From Acholeplasmataceae bacterium (GTDB lineage: Bacteria > Bacillota > Negativicutes > Acidaminococcales > Acidaminococcaceae), in NCBI GenBank assembly GCA_012517145.1, contig JAAYVM010000200.1:1-37090 (forward strand): 37,090 nt of DNA. Direction: 5' to 3'. Within the stretch, counting starts at the first letter, position 1; every line of letters starts with the position of its first letter. The notes beneath the pieces were generated by a model. It was not told the origin of the DNA and ran no database searches. It saw only the letters and a list, made by a program, of their open reading frames with translations. The translations under genes were made by a program, and so were the position numbers. Of the stretch, positions 23,184-30,915 are shown in pieces.

Positions 23184-23932
23184 ACTATGGCTTGAAAGAC
23201 AAAGTTGTTGTTATAAGCGGAGGAACTTCAGGGATCGGTCTCGCAACAGCCCGCCTTGCTGTAGCCGATGGCGCCCGGGTTTTCCTTATAGGACGCAGTG
23301 AGGAAAATGGGTTGTCAGCTTTGGGAATTTTGGACGCTGATCCTGAAATGGTTAAGTTTATCCAAGCAGATGTAAGCACTATCGATGGCTGTCAGTCAGC
23401 TGCAGAAGCAGTCAACAAAGCAGCAGGGAGAGTGGATATCCTGGTTAATTCTGCCGGGGTATACCGTGAACAGTGGCGGGAACTGGTAACAGAAGATGAG
23501 TATCAGGAAATCATGGATATTAATGTTAAAGGTACTTTATTCCTGTGTCAGGTCATGCTGCCTTTAATGACAGAACATGGTTCTACAATTATCAATATCG
23601 CCTCCGATGCCGGGTTGGAAGGCAATTACGGCTGTCCTGTTTATTGCGCTTCCAAAGGTGCTGTGGTTGCGCTGACAAGGGCGCTGGCACTCGACTATGC
23701 TCCGCGTATTCGCGTAAACTGCGTTTGTCCGGGCGACGTGGCAACACCGCTTGTCGAAAAGCAGTTAGCGGCTGGCGATTATACGCTGGAAGAAATGGCT
23801 GAACCTTATCCTATTGGCAGAATTGGGCAGCCGGAAGAAATTGCCCATGTTATTTGTTCATTAGCTTCGCCGTTCAATAGTTATATGACAGGTTCCATAG
23901 TCCCTGTTGACGGTGGTTTAACGGCTAAATAA
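23180..23932 (+). CDS. Short-chain dehydrogenase/reductase
   Basis: This 250-residue classical SDR has the NAD(P) motif GGTSGIGLA (~14-22), NSAG near 90, the catalytic YCASK (~156-160) and the PGDVATP segment after the active site. It likely oxidises or reduces a small hydroxy/keto compound. Start ATG 23180 overlaps the GNAT stop by 4 bp. A 3-hydroxybutyrate dehydrogenase role would suit the acetoacetate genes 3 kb away, but nothing in the sequence singles that out. Confidence 0.87.
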   Translation: MNYGLKDKVVVISGGTSGIGLATARLAVADGARVFLIGRSEENGLSALGILDADPEMVKFIQADVSTIDGCQSAAEAVNKAAGRVDILVNSAGVYREQWRELVTEDEYQEIMDINVKGTLFLCQVMLPLMTEHGSTIINIASDAGLEGNYGCPVYCASKGAVVALTRALALDYAPRIRVNCVCPGDVATPLVEKQLAAGDYTLEEMAEPYPIGRIGQPEEIAHVICSLASPFNSYMTGSIVPVDGGLTAK

Positions 23933-23949
23933 ATTATTTTGAAGTATTG

Positions 23950-23992
23950 AAAAGGAGCTTATGCACTATAAAATAGTGCATAAGCTCCTTTT
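23950..23992. terminator. Bidirectional terminator with a 20-bp perfect stem
   Basis: Bases 23950-23969 (AAAAGGAGCTTATGCACTAT) pair perfectly with 23973-23992 around a 3-nt loop. It separates the convergent SDR and MocR genes, with A and T runs serving both strands. Confidence 0.9.
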
Positions 23993-24035
23993 GTTATAAC
24001 GATGGATATTTCTCGTCTGAGTGTAGTAATCTTGC

Positions 24036-25388
24036 TTAGTTGAACCATGCTTTTTTGAGGAGCAATAACGCGGGCCGGATATGATCCTCATTGATGCCGG
24101 CAAAGGAAAGCAAAATCTCCGGCTCAGCTTTGGGAGCGCTGGCTTGTACAGGTAAGATGCGTACACCGTTAGCCAGAGCCAGGGAGGCTAATTCTTCTGA
24201 AGTATTTTGGCTGCGAACGGCAAGACGGATGTGCAGACCGGAGGCGTAGGAACGTACTGTGATGAGCTTACCGAAAATTTCTGTCAAAGCGGTTCGCAGT
24301 AAAGTATTCTTTAAAGCATAAAGCTTGCGTAAACGACGAACATGGCGGCGCATGTGGCCGCCGGCAATAAATTCTGCCAACGCCAGCTGCTCAATGGTCG
24401 ATGAGGTCTGATTGTATAATTGGGCGCTGGCGTTATAACGTGCCAGCAGCCTGGGTGGCAGGACCATATAGCTGATACGCAGCGAGGGCATCAGGAGACG
24501 GGAAAAGGAGCCGAAATAAATAACGTTGTCGCCGCCGGACAAGCCTTGCAAAGCGCCGATAGGACGCGCAAAATAGCGAAATTCACCATTGTAATCATCT
24601 TCAATAATCAAGCCGTTGGTATGCTGTGCCCAATGCAGCAGAGCAAGGCGTTCTTCAGCGGAAAGGGTGCTGCCTTTATATGGATTGGAAGGGCTTACGA
24701 GGAGCAGCGAGGGCAGCTTTTCATCTATTTTTCCGGCGGCAAAGGTCTCTACCTGCCAATAATGGTCTTTGAAAATACGTTCTGCCTGCGGAAAGCCGGG
24801 CGCTTCTAATGCTACACTCTGATGCTCGGGCTGCAGGATTCCTATCAGTATTTCCAGCAAACTCTGGACGCCGGCACCGATGACGATCTGCTCAGGGGCC
24901 GCAATTACACCGCGTGCTTCATAGCTATATTTGGCAAGAATTTCACGCAGCTTGATTTCACCCTGAGCCTGACCGTAAGCAGCGATATTTTCCGGTTCTT
25001 TAAGCGCGTTATTGATGCAGCGGCGCCAAAGGGCAGCATTAAATGTCCTTATATCAATATAGTTATTAGCAAAGTTATAAAGAACAGCAGGTTTCTGCGG
25101 TTGTTTTTGCTGCGGTTTATTTGCAGTCGGCGGTAGCTCGGCCAAATTGATTGCTATATAGCCGCGTTTAGGCTGGCTCATGATATAACCTTCTGCCAAA
25201 AGCAGGCTGTAAGCTGTCTCCACTGTTGTACGGCTGAGATTCAACGCTGTAGCAAGCTTACGGATGGAAGGCAGTTTAGCACTGTCTGCCATATGATTTA
25301 ATCGGATTTCTTTTTTAAAGTGTTCGGCCAACTGCCGATATAATGGCAAATGGCTTTTCTTATCTTCTGTGAAATTCATGGTCAGCAT
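24036..25388 (-). CDS. MocR/PdxR-type GntR regulator with aminotransferase-like domain; PLP lysine replaced
   Basis: This 450-residue protein has an N-terminal GntR winged helix (~5-75: LPLYRQLAEHFKKEI, LPSIRKLATALNLSRTTVETAYSLL) and a fold-type I aminotransferase-like domain (~110-445), as in GabR and PdxR. The segment that carries the PLP Schiff-base lysine in the family (GTFSK.L.PSLR) reads GSFSRLLMPSLRISY here, with Arg297 in place of Lys. It may therefore bind a ligand other than a covalently held PLP, or none. AAGGAG lies 8 nt before the ATG. It is divergent from the 4Fe-4S protein gene. It is not next to pdxST or gab genes. Confidence 0.88.
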   Translation of the reverse strand: MLTMNFTEDKKSHLPLYRQLAEHFKKEIRLNHMADSAKLPSIRKLATALNLSRTTVETAYSLLLAEGYIMSQPKRGYIAINLAELPPTANKPQQKQPQKPAVLYNFANNYIDIRTFNAALWRRCINNALKEPENIAAYGQAQGEIKLREILAKYSYEARGVIAAPEQIVIGAGVQSLLEILIGILQPEHQSVALEAPGFPQAERIFKDHYWQVETFAAGKIDEKLPSLLLVSPSNPYKGSTLSAEERLALLHWAQHTNGLIIEDDYNGEFRYFARPIGALQGLSGGDNVIYFGSFSRLLMPSLRISYMVLPPRLLARYNASAQLYNQTSSTIEQLALAEFIAGGHMRRHVRRLRKLYALKNTLLRTALTEIFGKLITVRSYASGLHIRLAVRSQNTSEELASLALANGVRILPVQASAPKAEPEILLSFAGINEDHIRPALLLLKKAWFN

Positions 25389-25530
25389 AAACTGTACTCC
25401 TTAAATATATAAAAATATAATAATTTAATATGACAGGTACATTATATAATTTTCTTAGTCATTTTTAAAACAATTTTCCCACAAAATTGCATAAATTACT
25501 CGTTTACATTTTCGCTGGCGAAGGATAAAT

Positions 25531-25577
25531 AAGAATAATTATTATTCTTGACAAAGCTAAAAACAAAAATGTAAGAT
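25531..25577 (+). promoter_or_regulatory. Promoter of the 4Fe-4S protein gene with a Fur-family-like 7-1-7 operator
   Basis: The perfect inverted repeat AAGAATAAT-T-ATTATTCTT (25531-25549) contains GAATAAT-T-ATTATTC, very close to the 7-1-7 boxes bound by Fur and PerR. It overlaps the -35 TTGACA (25548-25553); the -10 TAAGAT is at 25572-25577 with an 18-bp spacer. This position fits repression by a Fur-family regulator. The regulator itself is not in the window. Confidence 0.5.
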
Positions 25578-25628
25578 TGTCATAAATCATATAGTATAAA
25601 AATTGCTTGTTTAAAGAAAGGGAATTGT

Positions 25629-26456
25629 ATGCAAAAAGAATATTTGATTGAAGCAGTTACGGATTTTGTAAGACAATCACCGGAAAACTATATCCAAAAG
25701 GAATATGCAATTTCAGAAGAGCTTATTGGTATCAAGATTTACGAGGATCCTCTTTTTGCTTTTGGGTCTGCTGATGATGAATACTTTGCTTTATTCAAAA
25801 GTCCTGAGGGAATTGGTAATCACTTTTTGAAGCCGCAAGAATGGCTTCCTTCAGCAAAAACTGTTATTTCTTTCTTTTTGCCTTTTAGCGAGCAGGTCAA
25901 AACCAGTAATTGTGCTGATAAGATGTGGCCTTCCAATGAGTGGCTGCATGCACGTATCGAAGGACAAAATTTTTTGTGCAAGATTGCCTATTATTTGCAG
26001 GACGAATTAAAAAAAGCCGGATATGACAGTGTAATTCCGGTTTTGGATCAGCGGTTTTGGTCTAAAACCGCACCTGATGGCGAATCAGCACTATCTTTTA
26101 CGAGCAATTGGTCAGAACGGCATGTAGGTTTTGCTTGTGGTTTGGGTACTTTCAGCCTTTCCAAAGGCCTGATCACAGAGAAAGGTATGGCAGGGCGTAT
26201 AGGCAGTCTAGTTACGGATTTGCAGTTGTCTGCGACTGAAAGAAAATATAAGGATATATATGAACACTGTATAAAATGCGGGGCCTGCATCAGGCAGTGT
26301 CCTGTTAATGCCATTAGTAAAGAGAGCGGTAAAAATCATTTAATATGTTCTTCTTTTTTGGATAAATTAAGAGAAAAATATCAACCACGATATGGCTGTG
26401 GAAAATGTCAGGTCAATGTTCCCTGCAGCAGCCGGATACCTAAACCTGGCCGTTAA
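25629..26456 (+). CDS. QueG-like 4Fe-4S protein of unknown substrate
   Basis: This 275-residue protein has a C-terminal ferredoxin motif HCIKCGACIRQCP (~217-229). Additional cysteines follow in CSSF and YGCGKCQ..VPC (~239-270), enough for two clusters. The N-terminal part, with LPFSEQVK, NEWLHARI and a FTSNWSERHVGFACGLGTFSLSKGLIT stretch, resembles the COG1600 epoxyqueuosine reductase group but is ~100 residues shorter than QueG. It is probably a stand-alone relative found in anaerobes, not QueG itself. It has its own promoter with a Fur-like operator. The reaction is unknown. Confidence 0.7.
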   Translation: MQKEYLIEAVTDFVRQSPENYIQKEYAISEELIGIKIYEDPLFAFGSADDEYFALFKSPEGIGNHFLKPQEWLPSAKTVISFFLPFSEQVKTSNCADKMWPSNEWLHARIEGQNFLCKIAYYLQDELKKAGYDSVIPVLDQRFWSKTAPDGESALSFTSNWSERHVGFACGLGTFSLSKGLITEKGMAGRIGSLVTDLQLSATERKYKDIYEHCIKCGACIRQCPVNAISKESGKNHLICSSFLDKLREKYQPRYGCGKCQVNVPCSSRIPKPGR

Positions 26457-26513
26457 TCAATGAGCAATGCTGCTTGAGCAACATTTACGAAAATTATATT
26501 GTTTGTGTTAGTA

Positions 26514-26559
26514 ATGGGCGTATGTACTGATTAAGTACATACGCCCACTTGTTTTTTAT
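26514..26559 (+). terminator. Intrinsic terminator after the 4Fe-4S protein gene
   Basis: TGGGCGTATGTACT (26515-26528) pairs perfectly with AGTACATACGCCCA (26534-26547), loop GATTA, followed by CTTGTTTTTTAT. The remaining gap to 26713 shows nothing further that I can identify. Confidence 0.85.
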
Positions 26560-26713
26560 AAGGGAAGCATTTGTTGTGGGCTTAGCGGCTAAAAACTCTA
26601 AGCTCTGTGCGAGAATCAAGAAGAGCAAGCTTTAATAATGCATTCCTGCCCTGTTTAAATTTACACGTCAGAGGTGAACATACTTGTTTGAAATTAGTAA
26701 GAAAAGGAATTAC

Positions 26714-26759
26714 TTTTGTAGATTCCTACATATAAAACGAATACGACGTTCAATATAAT
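26714..26759 (+). promoter_or_regulatory. Activator-type promoter of the ato operon with TGTA-N6-TACA element
   Basis: TGTAGATTCCTACA (26717-26730) is an inverted repeat in a 24-bp block, TTTTGTAG..CCTACATATAAAA. TATAAT lies at 26754-26759, and the -35 region (TATAAA) is poor. The same block with the same 37-bp offset to the -10 precedes ackA. Centred near -42, it has the position of a class II activator site. Confidence 0.65.
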
Positions 26760-26793
26760 AAAGCTGTCAAAGAAAAAAGAGGAGGTGGTTGTT

Positions 26794-27453
26794 GTGGCCA
26801 AAATATTGAGTCCGGAGGAAGCAGTTAAATTAATAAGTTCCGATAGTTCAATTATGATCGGCGGCTTTGGCAATATAGGCAATCCTAAAAAAATGATTGA
26901 CTTGATTGCGGATACAGAACTTAAGAATTTGACAATTATTGCCAATGATTTAGGCACACCAAATGTCGGCCTGGGCAGATTGGTCAGGAATAGGCAAATC
27001 AAGCAAGCAATTGGCTCATATTTTACGTACAACACCGAAGCAGCAGAACTTTATTTTGAGGGAAAACTTAATTTGAAAATGATGCCTCAGGGAACATTTG
27101 CTGAGAGTATCAGGGCCGGTGGCTGCGGCATAGGCGGTTTTTATACGCGTGTTGGTGTCGGCAGTGACGTTACGGAAGGTGCGGAAACCAAAGAGATCAA
27201 TGGCCGGAAATATGTTTTTGTCGAACCGCTCAAGGCAGATTTCGCAATTTTGCGTGCCAGGAAAGCGGACCGCCTGGGTAATCTGGTTTACGAAAGGACG
27301 GCCAGGAATTTCAACCCGATTATGGCGACAGCTGCTAAATTTACTATTGTAGAAGTAGACGAAATTGTGGAACCGGGCACTTTGTCGCCGGAAGAAATCG
27401 TAACACCGTTTATTTATGTGGATGTTATTGTTCCCGTAGGAAGGGGCGAATAA
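26794..27453 (+). CDS. atoD: Acetoacetyl/acyl-CoA:acetate CoA-transferase, alpha subunit
   Basis: This 219-residue alpha subunit of a class I CoA-transferase has the conserved IMIGGFGNIGNPKKMID glycine-rich start (~19-35) and GCGIGGFYTRVGVGS (~111-125). It pairs with the beta subunit encoded 2 bp downstream to move CoA from acetyl-CoA to acetoacetate or another short acid. GTG 26794 is chosen because GGAGG lies 8 nt upstream; an in-frame GTG at 26785 overlaps that site. First gene of atoD-atoA-thiolase-atoE. Substrate is inferred from the thiolase and AtoE context. Confidence 0.9.
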   Translation: MAKILSPEEAVKLISSDSSIMIGGFGNIGNPKKMIDLIADTELKNLTIIANDLGTPNVGLGRLVRNRQIKQAIGSYFTYNTEAAELYFEGKLNLKMMPQGTFAESIRAGGCGIGGFYTRVGVGSDVTEGAETKEINGRKYVFVEPLKADFAILRARKADRLGNLVYERTARNFNPIMATAAKFTIVEVDEIVEPGTLSPEEIVTPFIYVDVIVPVGRGE

Positions 27454-27455
27454 AA

Positions 27456-28133
27456 TTGAGACAGCTGACAGATACTGAAATAAGAACACGGATTGCTAAA
27501 AAGGTTGCCGAATTATTGCCGGATGGCGGCTTTGTCAATTTGGGCGTCGGCATTCCTACACAAGCTGTGAATTATCTTTCGCCTGCTAAAAAGCTCTACA
27601 TACAGACAGAAAATGGCATGCTCGGAGTAGGTCCGGCACCCAAAACAGAGGCTGATATAGTTCCTAATCTGATTAATGCCAGCAGACAGCCCATTACTGA
27701 AACACCTGGCTGCTGCTATTTTGACAGCGCAACTTCTTTTGCGATGATCAGGAGCGGAAGAATGGATGCGACAGTCATTGGTGCCATACAGGTCAGTGAA
27801 CGTGGTGATCTGGCTAACTGGGCGTTGCCTGGTAAGGGTGTCTTAGGACCAGGCGGAGCAATGGATCTGGTTGTGGGCGTCAAAGACGTAATTGTTGCTA
27901 CACAGCATGTTGCCAACAACGGCAAGCACAAGCTGGTGGAAAATTGTACCGTTCCCATTACCGGGTTGGAAGTCGTCAATACGTTGGTAACTGAATTCGC
28001 GGTATTCAAATTCATAAACAAGGAAATGATTTTGGTTGAACATTCATCCGATGTAACATTAGATGATATTAAAGCTATGACTTCCGCCAAATACACGGTT
28101 GCGAACGATGTCAAAGCCTGGGAGGTTGATTAG
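27456..28133 (+). CDS. atoA: Acetoacetyl/acyl-CoA:acetate CoA-transferase, beta subunit
   Basis: This 225-residue beta subunit has the catalytic glutamate in the ENGMLGVGP motif (~49-57) and GGAMDLV near residue 133. The glutamate forms the covalent glutamyl-CoA intermediate. Start is TTG, 2 bp after the alpha subunit stop, with AGGGGCG upstream. Its stop codon directly abuts the thiolase ATG, so all three are tightly coupled. Length and motifs are normal. Confidence 0.92.
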   Translation: MRQLTDTEIRTRIAKKVAELLPDGGFVNLGVGIPTQAVNYLSPAKKLYIQTENGMLGVGPAPKTEADIVPNLINASRQPITETPGCCYFDSATSFAMIRSGRMDATVIGAIQVSERGDLANWALPGKGVLGPGGAMDLVVGVKDVIVATQHVANNGKHKLVENCTVPITGLEVVNTLVTEFAVFKFINKEMILVEHSSDVTLDDIKAMTSAKYTVANDVKAWEVD

Positions 28134-29321
28134 ATGAAACAAGTTGTAATTATAGACGCCATCAGGACACCAATCGGCAAACTCAACGGTGCCATGAAAG
28201 ACATTCAACCAGAGAATATGGCAGCCCTTCTCATTGCTGAAATGGTGCAGAGAAATAATATCAATACCCAGGAATTAAACTCAATTGTGCTGGGTCATGC
28301 GAAACAAAGCTCAGACCAACCGAATATCGCAAGGCTTGCTTCTCTGATAGCAAACCTGCCGATAGAAGTTCCGGCTTACACTGTTCACAGGCAATGCGGT
28401 TCTGGTATGCAGGCGGTACATAACATAGCACAGGAAATGATGTGCGGTTATGCTGAACTGGGGCTTGCCGGCGGCGTGGAAAGTATGAGCAATGCTCAAT
28501 ACTATTTAAGAAACGCACGCAGAGGCTATTCTGTTGGCAATGGCGTGTTGCTTGATCCGAATACCGAAAGCCAGCCACGGTCACAGCCCATAGATCAATA
28601 TGGTTCTCTGACTATGGGGATGACGGCAGAAAATATAGCAGAAAAATACAATATTTCCAGACAGGAACAGGACGAGTTTGCCTGCGAAAGCCAGGTAAAG
28701 ACAAATAGTGCAATCTTAAACGGAACTTTTAAAGACGAAATTATGCCGGTTCCTATTGTGAGCAGGAAACAAACAGCGTTGTTCGAAGTTGATGAACACC
28801 CGCGCCTTACCTCCATGGAGGAACTGGCAAAATTGAAAGCGGTTTTCAAGAAGGATGGCACAGTTACCGCAGGCAACGCCTCAGGCCGCAATGACGGAGC
28901 GGCACTATTGCTTCTGGCTGAGGAAGAAAAAGCCAAGCAGCTTGGGCTGAAGCCTATGGCCAGGATTATTTCACAGGCGGCGGCCGGGGTATCACCTGCC
29001 TATATGGGTTTGGGCCCTATTCCAGCAACACAGATAGCTTTGAAAAGAGCAGGACTGACAATAGACGACATTGGTCTCGTAGAGTTGAATGAAGCTTTTG
29101 CCGCACAATCATTAGGTGTCATTCAAGAATTAGGACTTAACAGGGAAATAGTCAATGTTAACGGCGGAGCCATTGCTTTAGGTCATCCGATTTGTTGTTC
29201 CGGTGCGCGCATTCTGGTAACATTAGTACATGAAATGAAGCGGAGAAATGTGCGTTATGGTTTGGCTACCTTGTGTATAGCCGGCGGCTTGGGCACAAGC
29301 ACGGTTGTTGAGTTAATCTAA
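28134..29321 (+). CDS. atoB: Acetyl-CoA acetyltransferase (thiolase)
   Basis: This 395-residue thiolase has nucleophile Cys88 in HRQCGSGMQAV, His351 in GHP and Cys381 in LCIAGGLGTS, the complete catalytic triad at classical positions. It cleaves acetoacetyl-CoA with CoA to two acetyl-CoA. The motif after His351 reads GHPICCSGAR, where the family usually has Gly at residue 354, so Cys354 is an unusual change next to the active site. Gene order with the CoA-transferase and AtoE supports the degradative direction. The start abuts the atoA stop. Confidence 0.92.
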   Translation: MKQVVIIDAIRTPIGKLNGAMKDIQPENMAALLIAEMVQRNNINTQELNSIVLGHAKQSSDQPNIARLASLIANLPIEVPAYTVHRQCGSGMQAVHNIAQEMMCGYAELGLAGGVESMSNAQYYLRNARRGYSVGNGVLLDPNTESQPRSQPIDQYGSLTMGMTAENIAEKYNISRQEQDEFACESQVKTNSAILNGTFKDEIMPVPIVSRKQTALFEVDEHPRLTSMEELAKLKAVFKKDGTVTAGNASGRNDGAALLLLAEEEKAKQLGLKPMARIISQAAAGVSPAYMGLGPIPATQIALKRAGLTIDDIGLVELNEAFAAQSLGVIQELGLNREIVNVNGGAIALGHPICCSGARILVTLVHEMKRRNVRYGLATLCIAGGLGTSTVVELI

Positions 29322-29346
29322 GGTTAAAAAACAGGAGGCGAAAATA

Positions 29347-30663
29347 ATGGAAGCAATTACCAGGTTTTGTTTAAAGATGGTTCAGAAATACCTTCCGGGA
29401 GCATTTCTCCTAGCAATTTTTCTTACCTTTGTTACCTTTATTGCAGGCATAGTCATTACAGGCAAGTCCGTAAGCGCAATGGTCAATTATTGGGGTAACG
29501 GTTATTCCTCTCTCTTTACTTTTGGCATGCAGATGGTTTTGGTACTGTTAACCGGTTATGTACTTGCTTTAACACCGGTGGCAAAAAAAATCTTGGATAA
29601 AGTTACCGACATTCCTAAGAGTCCGAAACAGGCTTTGGGTCTGACTGCACTCGTTTCTCTGATTTCCTGCTATCTTAACTGGGGCTTCGGCCTTGTTATC
29701 GGTGCCATACTGGCCAAGGAAATGGGCAAAAAAGTCAAAGGCCTGCATTTCCCACTGCTCGTTGCCGCAGCTTATGGCGGTGAAATCGTTCGCGGTCCAT
29801 CTTCATCAATTCCACTTGTTGCTGCTACCCCTGGCAACTTCATGGTTAAGCTCGGTGTGCCTCTGATTCCTGTAACAGAAACCCTTTATTCTTCCTGGAA
29901 TATTCTTCTGTCATTGGCAATTGCCGCAGCATTGTTCCTCGTGTATTTCCACATGAAGGCTCCGGATGGCGTAATGGTTGAATATGTCGACAAGGAAGTG
30001 CCTAAAGCAGCTCCGAAAGAAAAGAAAGACATGACACCGGCCGAAAAACTAGAGCATTCTTATTTAATTAATCTCCTCTTCGGTCTTCTCCCTCTTTCTT
30101 ATCTCGTCCTTAATTTCGCGAAAATCGGTTTTAACCTCAACCTTAACTTAGTTGTTCTTATTTTCCTGACTGCAGGATTACTTCTTCATAAGAGCCCAAG
30201 TGCCTATCTGGATGCCGTAGGTCAGGCTATCGGCGCTTGCCGTGGCATCATTCTCCAATTCCCGCTTTATGCAGGAATTTCAGGCATGATTATCGGCTCC
30301 GGCATGGTTGCTGTTTTGTCTAACGCTTTTGTCAGTATTTCAACTCCCCATACTTTCCCACTCTTTACTTTCTTGTCCGCAGGTCTTGTAAATATCTTCA
30401 TCCCTTCCGGTGGTGGTCAATGGGCAATCCAAGGTCCAATCATGATGGAAGCAGCGCAAAAACTTGGTGCAGACATACCGCAGACCATCATGGCTTTTGC
30501 CTGGGGTGATGGTTGGACCAACCAGATTCAGCCGTTCTGGGCACTGCCGCTCTTGGGTGTTGCCGGTCTTGGCGCCAGAGATATCATGGGCTACTGCGTA
30601 ATCTGGACGGTAGTTTCCGGACTAATTATCAGCGGAACATTCTTGATCCTAAGTTTCTTGTAA
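29347..30663 (+). CDS. atoE: Short-chain fatty acid transporter AtoE
   Basis: This 438-residue integral membrane protein has about ten to twelve hydrophobic segments and the family-typical NIFIPSGGGQWAIQGPIMMEAA (~350-371). A hydrophilic loop rich in Lys/Pro lies near residues 215-232. AtoE carriers import acetoacetate, butyrate or related acids. It is last in the ato operon, 25 bp after the thiolase, with GGAGG upstream. Its codon use (more CTC, TTC and CTT) looks somewhat different from its neighbours, possibly reflecting membrane-protein expression. A terminator follows at 30740. Confidence 0.92.
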   Translation: MEAITRFCLKMVQKYLPGAFLLAIFLTFVTFIAGIVITGKSVSAMVNYWGNGYSSLFTFGMQMVLVLLTGYVLALTPVAKKILDKVTDIPKSPKQALGLTALVSLISCYLNWGFGLVIGAILAKEMGKKVKGLHFPLLVAAAYGGEIVRGPSSSIPLVAATPGNFMVKLGVPLIPVTETLYSSWNILLSLAIAAALFLVYFHMKAPDGVMVEYVDKEVPKAAPKEKKDMTPAEKLEHSYLINLLFGLLPLSYLVLNFAKIGFNLNLNLVVLIFLTAGLLLHKSPSAYLDAVGQAIGACRGIILQFPLYAGISGMIIGSGMVAVLSNAFVSISTPHTFPLFTFLSAGLVNIFIPSGGGQWAIQGPIMMEAAQKLGADIPQTIMAFAWGDGWTNQIQPFWALPLLGVAGLGARDIMGYCVIWTVVSGLIISGTFLILSFL

Positions 30664-30739
30664 AAAATAAAATAAATAATGTTAAAAAGGAAGTACTGTG
30701 TTAAATATCATAGGATAATTACTTTTAGAAACTAAAGGT

Positions 30740-30773
30740 AAATGGGCCCGCTTAGCAAACGGGCCCATTTTTT
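30740..30773 (+). terminator. Intrinsic terminator of the ato operon
   Basis: AAATGGGCCCG (30740-30750) and CGGGCCCATTT (30760-30770) form an 11-bp perfect stem followed by TTT. It separates atoE from the ackA promoter. Confidence 0.85.
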
Positions 30774-30813
30774 ATCTGTATTTTGTTTGTTGGTGCAAAA
30801 ACAGAGTTAGTTA

Positions 30814-30859
30814 TTTTGTAGATTTATACATATGAAAGATAATAGCTAATTTATATAAT
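30814..30859 (+). promoter_or_regulatory. Activator-type promoter of ackA with the second TGTA-N6-TACA element
   Basis: TTTTGTAGATTTATACATATG at 30814-30834 matches the element upstream of atoD at nearly every base. TGTA...TACA lies at 30817-30830 and TATAAT at 30854-30859, again 37 bp after the element start. The -35 region (TATGAA) is poor, as expected for an activated promoter. Confidence 0.65.
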
Positions 30860-30915
30860 TTAAGAGGTATACAGGGGGGCGGCAGTTGCAAGTTTAGCGA
30901 AAAGGGGTGGCCTGA

